A stretch of DNA of 64,000 bases from Agapetus fuscipes (GCA_951799405.1 OX637361.1:9708170-9772169), one strand, 5' to 3'. Shown: positions 44,958 through 55,305, counted from the first letter of the stretch. Numbers and translations are program-made. Notes: generated from the letters alone by a model not told the origin.

Positions 44958-45147
44958 TCTAATCTAAGCTGCAAAGGCATGTTAACATTTAAGCTCATAT
45001 TAAATGCATGCTCACATACAGGCACATGTAGGTTCGCGCCTGCGCATTCTGCATGTGTGCATACAAATAAAAAAACTCACATGAGCATAAATTTTGCAAC
45101 TCCTGCCGCCTTTCCCTGAAACTGGGGTGGCATTGTCAAAAGTGAAT
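44958..45147 (-). repeat. Family C repeat, 5'-truncated
   Basis: CTAATCTAAGCTGCAAAGGC to GGCATTGTCAAAAGTGAA; CATTCTGCATGTGTGC subfamily. Confidence 0.85.
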
Positions 45148-45276
45148 GTAGGTAAGTAATAATGATACCAATTCTTGCATTCCCAATCATAATTATAATC
45201 TTCATTCAAGGATACATAATCTCTAGTAAAATTTGTGATGAGTTAGAGTCAGTTCATTTTCAGTCGTCGTGCAAAA

Positions 45277-45440
45277 AAGGTGCTTCCTGATGACGTTGGC
45301 TATGTCGCAAACGAAACCTCGAGAACGATGTAAATTCAGTAAAATGTAGAATTTCTGATATGTTTGAATTAATCCACTCTCAATCGACGAGGTGAAAAGG
45401 TTCCTCCTTAAGACGTTGGCTACGTCACCATTAACACTTC
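45277..45440 (+). ncRNA. Two decayed hammerhead copies
   Basis: 45277-45315 has CTGATGA, CGTT/AACG and GAAAC in order; 45390-45432 has the related CTTAAGACGTTGGCTACGTC with GAAAA. About 113 bp apart in direct order, each preceded by TCAGTCGTCG / TCAATCGACG. Stem I does not pair. Likely relics of a tandem ribozyme array. Confidence 0.4.
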
Positions 45441-45653
45441 GAAAATAATGTAAGTTCTCCCATAAAGTTTCGTCTAATATATAATATTGTAATAAAATTG
45501 TAAAAATTCTTGAAAGTAAATTACAAAATAAATTTACCTACATACGAATGCTATCGTATTAAAATTTTGACGGTCCGCTTACTGTCCTTATCCCGGCCAG
45601 GTGACGTCACATTTATTCCCAACATTTCAAATATTCTTAGTAAATTTTCTCAC

Positions 45654-45684
45654 CTGATGATGACCTACAGGGTCGAAAACGTTC
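45654..45684 (+). ncRNA. Hammerhead ribozyme core
   Basis: CTGATGA, T, 4-bp stem II GACC/GGTC with loop TACAG, GAA, stem III palindrome AACGTT, cleavage C. Flanking stem I pairs only 2 bp plus a wobble. The downstream AATAAATCGATATATTTG resembles sequence I associate with Penelope-like element ends. Confidence 0.65.
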
Positions 45685-45771
45685 GTAGCTATTAATTGAA
45701 ATAAATCGATATATTTGAAAAAAACAGTGTTTCATTAGAATTTTGTTTCTAAAAAATATATAAATCAATTT

Positions 45772-46065
45772 TCAGTTCATTGAACCATGTAGGAAGTAAG
45801 TAGAATTTTCATTACAATATTTATCTTTTATAGGGCATTCATTTGTTACTTCAAAGGACAGAAATCTTTTAGAATATGTACCAGGTAATGGTTTCTGACT
45901 CACTAAATAGCAAGCATTTTCTATACGCCAACCTTTTTTCAATGCTTTTTCTCTAGGCAGCAATCGTATCCATGTTTTCCAAAGACCAAAAGATTCTATC
46001 TGTGTGCCAGAATCTTTTTGTACGTTTTCTGTTCGAGCATTTTGTTGCTGATTTGATTTCGCCCC
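45772..46065 (-). CDS. Coding-like segment of unknown function (partial)
   Basis: About 97 codons stay open on the minus strand without a start codon at a natural place: QQQNARTENVQKDSG, then ESFGLWKTWIRLLPREKALK, KKGWRIENACYLVSQKPLPG, KRFLSFEVTNECPIKDKYCN and a stop after FLHGSMN at about 45772. It has aromatic and charged residues in protein-like proportions and is not low-complexity. Its upstream edge meets family-C-like tail sequence (near 46085). It could be a remnant of a transposon or a host exon. No family recognised; no membrane or signal segment. Confidence 0.35.
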   Translation of the reverse strand, partial: GAKSNQQQNARTENVQKDSGTQIESFGLWKTWIRLLPREKALKKGWRIENACYLVSQKPLPGTYSKRFLSFEVTNECPIKDKYCNENSTYFLHGSMN

Positions 46066-46293
46066 TTTAAATAAAACGTCATTTGTAATCTAAGTTGCAA
46101 ATACAATTTGTAAACGAAAAAATGTTAACATTGAGTTACCTACCTACTCACTTCTTCGCTAAGATAAATAGGTGTGTAAAACTGGCAGTAAAAAAAAATA
46201 ATAGAGCCTTTTTTGTTCTTTAATCTAAATTACAAAAGAAAATTTAAATTTCATATCTATACTTAATGCATGCTTTCAGGCAGACACGTGTAA

Positions 46294-46432
46294 TAAGAGT
46301 TTCAGGCTTATACGGCCGGCTGATGATGCTGGAGTGATGTTTTCCGGGATCTGCTGCCGTGGTCTGTGAGCTTCCGAAGCTCCAGCTCCCACAGACCACG
46401 GCAACGGATCCCGGAAAACATCACTCCAGCAT
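46294..46432. mobile_element. 139-bp palindromic insertion with 13-bp duplication
   Basis: CAGACACGTGTAA occurs directly on both sides (46281-46293, 46433-46445), while the family normally has it once. The insert is GC-rich; arms of about 50 bp (GATGCTGGAGTGATGTTTTC and inverse) surround GAGCTTCCGAAGCTC. No hammerhead core found. The length of duplication suggests retrotransposition. Confidence 0.75.
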
Positions 46433-46572
46433 CAGACACGTGTAAGTTCACGCTCGCACATACCGCATGTGTATTACAAAATAATGATAAAAAATCAAGG
46501 AATATTTGCGTACATGATTACTCCAAATTCAGATAATTATACTTTTCGGTTGTGGGAGAACTGACATTATTC

Positions 46573-46613
46573 ACGACGTTTCGTTGGCGACTTAGCTTAA
46601 GTCTTCAGGAGAC
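46573..46613 (-). ncRNA. Decayed hammerhead ribozyme
   Basis: Minus strand: CTCCTGAAGA core, a perfect 6-bp hairpin GACTTA/TAAGTC, then GCCAAC before GAAACGTCGTG. The extra six bases between stem and GAAA break the consensus. Confidence 0.4.
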
Positions 46614-46870
46614 AACGTCTCTGCACGACGACTGAGGATGAACATAACGGTTCGTCAAATATCCGAAAGTTTATTTACATAAATATACAGTAATTATATT
46701 TTTAAATATGCCCAATAACCGTTTTTCTAGTTTAAGCCTAATAATTTTACCACCACCACCATATCATAACCACCCTTCATATCTTGCCGCTTTTCTCTGA
46801 CACAGGGGTTGGAAATGTGAACCATTTTCTACAGTATGAGTAGTCAGCCTCATAACAACGTATTAGTCAA

Positions 46871-47346
46871 CCTTTTTAGTCAAATCTTTTCTAAATATTT
46901 AAACAAATCGATATACTTACTCTAATTTAGAACAAAAATTTTTTTTTAAGGAAAATACGAGTAATTATGAAATCACCGTCATATCGTTTAAAAATTATGA
47001 CTAATGAAATAAGAATGTTTTTTTTTTAGTAAAATTATAGACGCATAAATAATTTTTAGAATCTAGGTTACCGCAATGTATTTTTTTTTCAAATCTTCAA
47101 AATGCCAAAGTCTTAAAAATGACCAAGCATATCCGATGTCGGGGCGTTTGACGTTTTTAATGATCGCATGTAAAATTTGATACATGACCGTTTGCAATGT
47201 AATTAAATTATTTTTGTAAAGTTCACTAAACGCATCATCGTGGACACGTCTTTACTGATGATTTTTTTTATGACTCATATATTATATATATTTTTTTGTA
47301 TTTCATGTGAAATTTACTTGTGTCGCTAAAATTATTCAAGCTATAC
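46871..47346. other. No recognisable feature
   Basis: Very AT-rich; several T runs. No gene. Confidence 0.4.
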
Positions 47347-47565
47347 TTGATTCATAGGTTGGTATAAGGCTGACCAGTCACACTTTAAAATTGGTTCAAT
47401 TTGTCTTCATAAAACGGTGGCAGTAGTTGTAAACTTGATTTTCATTCGAAGTTGTGGTCTTATTTCGTAAATACACATGCAACGTGTCTAAACGCAAACT
47501 TACGAGTGGTTTCTGTTGGTATGAATCTTAAAAGTGTATTTGTCATTGAATATTAGTTCATAGAT
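47347..47565 (+). repeat. Family C repeat, diverged
   Basis: CTTGATTCATAGGTTGGTAT start, ACACATGCAACGTGTCTAAA, tail GAATATTAGTTCATAG. Confidence 0.7.
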
Positions 47566-47800
47566 ATTTAGCAAAAATCCTTTTTTTTAAAGACATGAAG
47601 CATTTCATTGGTGCTGTTTTAAAATTAAAGATTGCGAATGGATTTGGGAATTCCATAGATAGCAAAATGGTGACGGTTCACGACCGGATTACTTGGGAAA
47701 AGGCAAACTAATATTTTTTTTCTAGTTTCTAAAGACCATAGTAATTTATATTTACTCACCGAGAAAAATACTAATTTCGATTTCTCAAGAACATTCATTC

Positions 47801-48045
47801 CTTGACTTATAGGTTGGTATGAGACTGACCACCCATACTGTAAAAAAATGTTCACTTTGCCAATGTCACCCCTGTGTCAGGGAAGGTCGGCAAAAGTTGT
47901 AGGGCTTATGCTTATTTGAGGTTTGGATTTTATTTGTAAGTACACATTCAGCATGTGTAAGCGCGAACAACACGTGTTTGTTTGTGAGCATGCATTTGAG
48001 AAATTTTAATGAATATATCCTTGCAACTTAGATTATAGATTTTAA
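47801..48045 (+). repeat. Family C repeat, near full length
   Basis: CCTTGACTTATAGGTTGGTA to ACTTAGATTATAGATT; shares CCCCTGTGTCAGGGAAGG with 9231-9480. Confidence 0.9.
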
Positions 48046-48049
48046 AGGC

Positions 48050-48260
48050 ACTATTGTAAAGGACAGATTTGTGATATTTCTTTAAAAAAAACACGACATT
48101 TGTACTCTCTACAGCTCTCGGCGTGTGCGGTAAGGCATTCCACAATATAGTTCCAACAACACAAAAGCCACGATCAAACTATTTAGCCATGTTGCAATTT
48201 TTCAGTGTTACAATTTTCGTAGTATAATGTATTTCGTCTTTTTTCCTTCCAAAAAGTATG
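48050..48260 (-). pseudogene. LINE C-terminal fragment (LWNALP type)
   Basis: Minus strand: FDRGFCVVGTILWNALPHTP, then RAVESTNVVFFLKKYHKSVL. The LWNxLP ... FKK pattern is typical of non-LTR ends. Only about 60 residues; a different family from 23175 and 25972. Confidence 0.65.
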
Positions 48261-48954
48261 ACGGGATACGGTTTACGAATACTCTATTTATGAAATATAA
48301 TAATAAACAGATTTTTTAGAACACAAAAGTATATTTAAAGGTTTTATAATGAATAAGAAATACTGGATCAGATTAACTGAAATGTAAGCCCCTGTCTAAG
48401 CTGATTCTCACTCAGGTGGAAGATATTAACCGAAGAGGAGATCTCATTGAGCATAGCCATTGTCCTGACTTTGGCAGGTTAGCTGTTCTGCTCGGAATAA
48501 CAATAGTCTATGCTCACGTTGCCTACAATAATAATTGTATGGAACATACAGACTAACTCCAGAAACACAAGATTGCTAATCTTGCCACGAATGAAATGTA
48601 TGAACTAAACTATCAGAAGTTCATTCCGTCTAGCCTCCAGACTACTAAAACTAAGCATACATATTATAGCATGATGCATTATTAAGTAACTTTGAACCGC
48701 GTCTGCAAATTTCCAGTTAATCACGCTGTGTGAGTTAGGTAAGAGAGAAAAAATGACCCGGATCTCTTTATGCATGCGTCAGACTATAATATTTTTACAA
48801 GTATCATATGACGGAGATTCTAGAGATGTGATAACTTTTTTCTTGTATGCTGTATACGTTCACACAGTTTTAAGTGGTGTGTAATTTAGTGTAAGTATTA
48901 GTGCTGCCTATGGTCTGTCCCACAACCATAAAATAATTTTGACCATGAATTCAT
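48261..48954. other. No recognisable feature
   Basis: No gene or known repeat. Confidence 0.4.
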
Positions 48955-49205
48955 TGATTTATAGGTTGGTATGAGACTGACCACCCATACTGTAAAAAAT
49001 GGTTCACTTTGTCAATGTCACCCTTTTGTCAGGGGAGGTCGGCAAAAGTTGTAGGGCTTATGTTCATTTGAGGTTTGGTTTTATTTGTAAGAACACATTC
49101 AGCCTTTGTAAGCGCGAACTATACGTGTTTGTTTGTGGGCAAGCGTTTGAGAGCTTTAAATGTTTTAATACCTGTATATCCTTGCAAATCATATTGTTGA
49201 TAGAT
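48955..49205 (+). repeat. Family C repeat, near full length
   Basis: TTGATTTATAGGTTGGTATG to CTTGCAAATCATATTG; tail lost. Confidence 0.85.
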
Positions 49206-49509
49206 TATTTAACAAGAAGCAACACAGGAAAAACCTTGGGTTTTTCTGGTTGAAAGTTTTCTGAGACTTCTGAGACCCAAAATCAGGAAAGGGGTGGGAA
49301 AGTTTAAGGCCTCCATATTTTTCGATGTGCTTGTTATAACATTATATATAAGGCATTATTGAATCGTTTGAACCTTCCACAACGCATTAAAGCTCCTTTG
49401 GGGTGGCAAGTGCCACTAAACGGTGCTGTAAAAATTGTCAATGTATTATTGTTACTGAAATTGTAGAAAAAAGGTCGCATTAAGAGAAGAAAACAATTCC
49501 TATCACCTG

Positions 49510-49663
49510 TACCCTGAGAACGAGTTTTTTCACTTTACACGAAGTATTGTGTATTCGAGAAAAATGTATCTAAACTTGTAAAGCACCTCTGGCAAAACAA
49601 GTATATTTTTTTTCTCAAATGCTCAATACTCCGAGTAAAGTGAAAAAACTCGTACTCAGAGTC
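49510..49663. mobile_element. Foldback element, ~50-bp arms
   Basis: CTGAGAACGAGTTTTTTCAC... (from 49514) mirrored by the inverse of 49612-49659, arms ~48 bp with a ~50-bp loop. Non-coding. Confidence 0.7.
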
Positions 49664-49764
49664 CCAATTTTTTTTCAAATGACAGTGCTTTTTTTGTCCA
49701 GTTCTTGTCAATGTTATCAGTTTTGTATTTTTTTCGCAAATAATAGATTTGTATTTTAATTAGT

Positions 49765-50065
49765 AGGTACACATGCAGTATTTGTAAGTGCGAAGTAACA
49801 TCCGTCTGAATGCTCCAATCAGACAAAAATCAAAATTAACACTTTCAAATTTGGTTGCACCTGTTTATCTGTATGTAAGGTTACCTGTATGTAAGGTAAC
49901 CTAATTCCATCATATTATTACCCACTTCCGAGAAATATTTAACCGAGGCCCTAACCAGTATGTAATCAAATTTGGTGTGTCAATCATATGAAAGCGAACT
50001 ACACTTGTTTATTTGTGGGCATGCATTTGAGAACTTTAAATGAATATATCTTATTTTATTATATG
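49765..50065 (+). repeat. Family C repeat, 3' half, interrupted
   Basis: GTAGGTACACATGCAGTATT at 49765 and GAAAGCGAACTACACTTG at 49988 are consecutive in the family but about 185 bp apart here. The insert contains a tandem GTATGTAAGGTTACCT pair (49871-49901). Confidence 0.6.
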
Positions 50066-50928
50066 GATTATTATTATTTTTCATTTATCAAAAATTGATT
50101 GGAGGTTGGTGCAACAGGCCCTAAATGTTTATATTTATTTTTAACTTTTGAGTTTGCTAAGACTTACGAGACGGCTAACTACTTACCAATACCCACTGTC
50201 ATAAAACAAATTGCGCACTGTCTTCGTCCGAGCCAGCCATTGTAATTTTAGCACATTTGGTCATGAGAGAAACGTCCATCTTATCCATCAATCATTAAGG
50301 TTATACGAGAGCTTAAGAAGATTATTAATATCGGGACTAAAGAACCTCTTTAATTGTTTTATGAAACTAAAATCGTAATTTTATGTCAAATAACTTTGAC
50401 TGATCATGGCCAGATGTCGTTGCTGAAGTATATAACTTAATGTTCTTACTCAAGCATTACGTTTCATAAAAAAATAATGTAAATTATCTTGACACTCTTA
50501 GCGAGCGTTTTAGTTTTTATAAACTTGTGTTTAAACGCTATTGTTGAGTATTTACGACCGCATGGCTCATTCCGTAAGTTATGCATAAAAAATTGCAAAA
50601 AGAAATGATTTGACACAAGTATTATTCTATGTTGAAATAATTAAACATTTTTTGGCATCTTGAATTCAAACGTTTGTTGTGAGCAGAGCATATCTTTTGT
50701 TATAACAAAGGCGTGCAAAAGTACTATTCCGTCTGTCTCACACTGTATATTATGAACGTGGGTATTTTTTTTTATAAATCGCACACCTAATAAAAAAAAG
50801 CAATAACTCAAATATTAAGAAGGTTGGGAAGTTGCGTTCAAAGTTTTGCATGTTTAATTTGTCGCACTAAAGCCCACATCAGCCATGACACAAGTTAATA
50901 GTTCTCTTTTCTTTTAAAATAAAACTTA

Positions 50929-51253
50929 AATAGCTGTAAGCTGTAAGCTGTAACTCTGTCGCCATTCCGCTAGGGGTGGCCAGAGCCTCTGCAGAGTTGC
51001 CTCCATTATTTCCTATCCTGACATACCTCTTTCAATTCCTTCATATCCATCACCTTTTTCATGCATTTTCTTCTTTTACGCTCACTTTGTATATCCCATT
51101 CTTTCACAATCTCCACAATCTGATCACTCCATACTTTTCTCGGTCGTCCCTTCCCTCTTTTTCCTTTCACACTTTCTTTGTATACATACTTTGTCAGTCT
51201 ATCATCATTCATTCTTTCCACATGCCCAAACCATCTCATCACATTCTTTTGTA
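50929..51253 (-). pseudogene. LINE RT tail within the right unit (SINE-free)
   Basis: Continuous frame on the minus strand from VMRWFGHVERMNDDRL through GKRGKGRPRKVWSDQI to MDMKELKEVCQDRK; the 3' part shifts frame at the YRK-like end near 51006. 3' end in AGCTTAC units at 50931-50952. Confidence 0.85.
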
Positions 51254-51749
51254 TAAATTGTAAAAAAATATCATTGGTATAAATTTGAATTATTTCTCTT
51301 TTATCCGTAAAATACAGAAAATTATGTCATAACATTATCCATTATTTTTTATTGCACTTTTTTTGAAAACATAATTGGAAACTGAAAAATAATATTTCAC
51401 GTAAGTAATTATTTTAGTTAAGTGATGATAAAAACAGTGAAAAGTAAAACAAGGACTTGGCTTGGATACTATTTTATTCAAAATACACTTTCAGTCTTAA
51501 AGTTTGGGACATAAAGACAGAAACTAGTAAGGTAACAAAAAATATGAAAATAACATAGAAACTTCTAGCACAGGGGTGTCCAACTCAAAATCGTGGCAAG
51601 CCGGATTTAGCACTTTTGTAATCGTGGCGGGTTACAATTTTTTTGTTGTACTTTTGTCCATAATAATTCTGTTGACGGGGGAGGGGGGGGAGGGGAGGGT
51701 AGACACGCAATTTTAAAAGTTCATATTGTCCATAATAATTCTGTTGACC

Positions 51750-51769
51750 GGGGGGGGGGGGGGGGGGGG
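51750..51769. repeat. Poly-G tract (20 G)
   Basis: Inverse counterpart of the poly-C at 4710-4725, four bases longer. Confidence 0.9.
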
Positions 51770-51906
51770 TATGGGGGGTAGGCACGCAATTTCAATCTTC
51801 GCGCGCAATTCAAATCTTAATACTTATCAATATCAAATACAATAATTAAATAGTTCAAATTAAATGAGCCTTAATGAAGTAAGGACTCTTCAACTTACGT
51901 CTTGTA

Positions 51907-52148
51907 TAATCTATCTATAATCTAAACTGCAAAGATATGTTATGGCTCATATGAAATGCATGCCTACAGACAGGCACATGTAGGTTCGCGCCTACACATT
52001 CTGCATGTGTGCATACAAATAAACAAAACCTCACATGAACATAAACCTTGCTACTCTGCCGCCGTTCCCTGAACCGGGGTGGCATTGGCAAAAGTGAACC
52101 GATTTTTACAGCACGGGTGGTCAGCCTCATACCAACCTACAAGTCAAG
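51907..52148 (-). repeat. Family C repeat in the right unit
   Basis: Orthologous to 4328-4573; same internal variants. Confidence 0.9.
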
Positions 52149-53278
52149 GAGGTCTTGCTTAGGCAATTTATAACAGTTGAGATCTGGAGCTTACAACAAA
52201 ATCAACTTCAAAAACTTTAATCAAAAACTCCTACCTTCTTTTCGCATTTTTATTGCGTTCTTCACATTGGTTCTTCATCAAAATCTCAATTTTCCCAATT
52301 TTTGAGTTATGGCTCTTTATTGTAAAGCGTGCGTACATCTTGCGTGTGCCGAAAAAAACGAATCCTTTCTCCAAGTATAACTGTCAACGCTTTAACTATG
52401 CCGCGGCGCATACAAATAATGTATCAGGATGTAAAGCAGCACCTCCTACGAGCGTCTCTATTTCCATATATTATAATAAAACTCTGTGGTTGAGTATAAA
52501 ACTTGTTTTTTTTACGTTCATTCTTCCTCACCGCAAAAATACGTACATGCCTCGAGTATAACATTGGACGTTTAAACTCAAACACGGAGAAAACAAAAAA
52601 TAAAAAACGATTTTAAACAGCGCCGTGTGGCCGTCTTAATTTTGATGCATTTTTACAAAACGATAACTCCGAGTTACAACGTAAAAAAATATTTGCCTCG
52701 ACGGAAATATGAACAACGAAAATGTCTCATAATTTTTGTCTCTCGGAAATAATAATTGTTTGAATAGTTCAAAAAACCGACACAATGGCGCACTAGGGTG
52801 GATTGCGTTTAGTATGAAAATCATTCTCTTTCCATTATTAAATATAAATTGGAAGAGGAAAAATAAAATATGAATTACATTAAACACATAAAAAATATCA
52901 CTTCAAATCCTAAAAAGAAAATATACCATTAAAATGCAATTTTAGCTACACGATCGTATGCAAAATTTGGGTACTTTTTAAATAATTATAAAAAACCAAT
53001 GAAAAGTTTAAAAAAATAATGTTCATCTAGATAAAATAAAGCTAATCAAAATAAATGTTGTGAAATAAAAAAAAGTTAGGATTCATTCATAACAACAGTA
53101 GAAATCTCCATTTAAGGTATCTCCGTAAATAAATTTATTTTGAATTGGTATTTTATGGGAAAAAATACCTAATTTTATGTGTTAATTTAAACTGGAGAAA
53201 AAATACTACCTAACCATTCAAAATATGGGTTATTTCGGTCATCAAAGTTGGGCGCGCTGATCTCTCAATCACCCTTTA

Positions 53279-53521
53279 CGCCACGTCCTCGGCGTTGAAA
53301 GATGAAATTATTGGAGCATTACATCTGTAATTTCATCTTTAACCTTTCCTATTGAAGTTACAGAATTAAATAATACTTTTTGTTGATCTTTGTAGGCTCT
53401 CTTGATGAATTTATATACTTTTATAATTGTTGCGGTTTACAAGATTTTTTCAGAAACATTTAGGTTAGGTTTTAACATGTATGATCCTGGAGTTGTCCGT
53501 TCTCGAGATATGCGGTAGGTA
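53279..53521. other. Spacer with a 13-bp hairpin
   Basis: Perfect arms AAAGATGAAATTA (53298-53310) and inverse (53328-53340). Otherwise nothing recognised. Confidence 0.5.
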
Positions 53522-53715
53522 GACCGGTCCGTAGTCAAGTGGTAGCGCTTCGGACTCGTAAATGGAAGGTCATGCGTTCAAATCCCGGAGGAGCACAAAA
53601 TAAAATACCATTTACATTTTTATTGATTGTAGAGGCATTAACTTTGTAATCGTTCATCATTAATGATAAAAGAAAAACAGTTTTGTTTTCGATTACGTGA
53701 GTATATTTTTATATA

Positions 53716-53757
53716 CCACAACCGGTTTCGCAAACATCCGTTCGCATCATCAGGTGG
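53716..53757 (-). ncRNA. Hammerhead ribozyme, complete (left arm)
   Basis: Exact inverse of the copy at 53768-53809; transcription leftwards across the palindrome would produce it. Confidence 0.8.
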
Positions 53758-53767
53758 GTTAATTTAT

Positions 53768-53809
53768 CCACCTGATGATGCGAACGGATGTTTGCGAAAC
53801 CGGTTGTGG
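53768..53809 (+). ncRNA. Hammerhead ribozyme, complete (right arm)
   Basis: Stem I CCAC, core CTGATGA, T, 6-bp stem II GCGAAC/GTTTGC (one G-T) with loop GGAT, GAA, stem III palindrome ACCGGT, cleavage T, stem I GTGG. Every consensus position is satisfied. Stem I continues as an A-T pair and further. Confidence 0.85.
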
Positions 53810-53889
53810 TATATAAAAATATACTCACGTAATCGAAAACAAAACTGTTTTTCTTTTATCATTACCATTTACATTTTCAAATATTATTA

Positions 53890-54136
53890 TTATTTATTGA
53901 TTTAAAAATGTAATTTGTCGTGTATGTTCCTTGACTTATAGGTTGGTATGCGGCTGACCACCCATGCTGTAAAAATGGTTCACTTTGCCAATGTCACCCC
54001 TGTTTCAGGGAAGGACGGAATTTATGTTGTAGGTTCACATGCGGCATGTGCAAGCGCGAACTTGTACGTGTCTGCTTGTGAAAATGCATGTAATGAGAAT
54101 CTCCAATGTAACATATCTTACAACTTAGATTAGATT
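53890..54136 (+). repeat. Family C repeat with 5' extension
   Basis: Extension ATGTAATTTGTCGTGTATG before TTCCTTGACTTATAGGTT; body shortened by a ~35-bp deletion after GGAAGGACGG; tail (GATTA)n. Confidence 0.85.
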
Positions 54137-54345
54137 AGAATATTCTCTTCGCTTAGTTAAAAAAATCATATGCCGTTACCAAAGATCGGTCACTAAAGGT
54201 CCATCCAGCCTTACAGCAAAGGGGTCTTGCTTGAGAATTGGCGCTTTCTATAGCGACGACCGAGCTTCGTGATTTTATTTTAAGGTGTGATTCACACAAA
54301 AACAGCGCTTACCAAATAAATCATACTAATATTTTTATGATTATT

Positions 54346-55049
54346 TTACGCACTGTCTAATACAGGTTTTCCGTTATCGAAGCAACTTGACACGATTACC
54401 GTATATGGTACCTATTTTGGATGGCGCTTCGCTCCAGACCTCGTGGACTTCGCTATACGAGTATGTACGTGGTTTTATTGCAGATTCGACTTATTATGCT
54501 CGTTGCAAATTTGGCCAATATGAAATTCCGTCCGCACTGATTTTGTCGAGTCACACGGAATTGACGTGAGCGGCATGAGTAAACTGACCATTAAATTCGG
54601 TACAGATGTTCCATCAACATTTTTGAGTGCCATTTTGGAACGAAGGCACTTAACTTTCGTATACACGTAGCATTATATGTTTGCCACTCTTACGTTAAGC
54701 AGAATTAACTAAGTTTTAGATAATTATACATTCAATTTGAGTTTTCATTTTAGAATGTTATTAAAAATTTGATTGTTTTTAATTATAAAACGGCACATAA
54801 TAAGTTATATGTAAGTGCTTAGATATCACATAAAAATAGTAAAATGATATGTAAAAAGGTAAAAAAAACTTAAAATAATAGATTCACGTTAATTGCAATC
54901 TAAACGATCATCTCCAGTGTTAATCAGAGCATGAAATAAAAAATGTAATAACAAACACACATGGTAGCACTTTGTTATAAAGGTTAGAACTCACTCACTC
55001 ATTTAAAAATAACAATGTAACATTTAAAAAATATATACATGGGTCAAGG
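54346..55049. other. No recognisable feature
   Basis: A 60-codon frame at 54387-54569 resembles no family. AT-rich. Confidence 0.4.
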
Positions 55050-55270
55050 TGGATGAAACTGACGTCAGGTATTTCGTGTGCAACGATTGGGTTAATCTAT
55101 TTTTAATCATGCGGTCAACATGATCACCAGACCATACCAGAACCGTCTCGAGCAGAAGCTTCGAGCGAATACGGGTAAGTACAACCATCCAAATACTACA
55201 CACATACAAGTAAGTACAAACACACATACACATAATCATAAGTAAACATTCACAGATATAAACTCATACA
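55050..55270 (-). pseudogene. Probable LINE-derived fragment
   Basis: Minus strand reads TRIRSKLLLETVLVWSGDHV then DRMIKNRLTQSLHTKY, a weak match to the WxGHVxRM region of LINE tails. The segment with AGAAGCTTCGAGCGAA is shared with 26270-26290. Confidence 0.45.
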
Positions 55271-55305
55271 TTCGCAACTATACATTTTTAAACGTGCATC
55301 TATCT

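Larger units (their letters stand above)
46080..46870 (-). repeat. Family C repeat with two nested insertions
   Basis: C sequence is seen at about 46220-46293, 46433-46490 and 46770-46870, interrupted at 46294-46432 by a palindrome and at about 46490-46770 by a segment with a decayed hammerhead. A further C 3' scrap begins at 46085 (TAATCTAAGTTGCAAATAC). Confidence 0.7.
50299..53274 (-). mobile_element. TTAA-bordered composite unit, right copy (2976 bp)
   Basis: Inverse homologue of 3185-6512. Inner end GGTTATACGAGAG directly after TTAA (50295-50298); outer end CTCTCAATCACCC directly before TTTA (53275-53278), one base off TTAA. It lacks the SINE present in the left unit; after subtracting that, the lengths agree within about 10 bp. 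Confidence 0.75.
53621..53862. mobile_element. Retroelement-like palindrome with two hammerheads
   Basis: Flanked by a 15-bp perfect duplication TACCATTTACATTTT (53606-53620, 53863-53877). A 40-bp lead is followed by two arms (53661-53757 and 53768-53864) that are exact inverses over 97 bp, with a 10-bp spacer GTTAATTTAT. Each arm encodes the same ribozyme. No protein coding. The long variable duplication indicates target-primed insertion; the head-to-head structure is similar to that described for some Penelope-like elements. Confidence 0.85.
53522..54345 (+). mobile_element. SINE family B split by two later insertions
   Basis: B sequence: 53522-53620 (head GACCGGTCCGTAGTCAAGTG, B box GCGTTCAAATCCC), 53863-53885, and 54137-54345 (from AATATTCTCTTCGCTTAG to the end). 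The gaps are filled by the ribozyme palindrome (53621-53862) and a family C copy (about 53890-54136); AATATT at both edges of the C copy is a possible short duplication. Confidence 0.8.

Noticed and set aside
46294..46432. Hammerhead in the palindrome starting GGCTGATGATGCTGG
   Set aside because: CTGATGA is present, but there is no stem II followed by GAAA; the following bases are the palindrome arm.
3181..53278. A single 50-kb giant transposon with 3-kb terminal inverted repeats
   Set aside because: The inner ends of both arms also stop at TTAA, as expected for two separate copies, and the interior holds only ordinary repeats with no transposase, polymerase or capsid genes.
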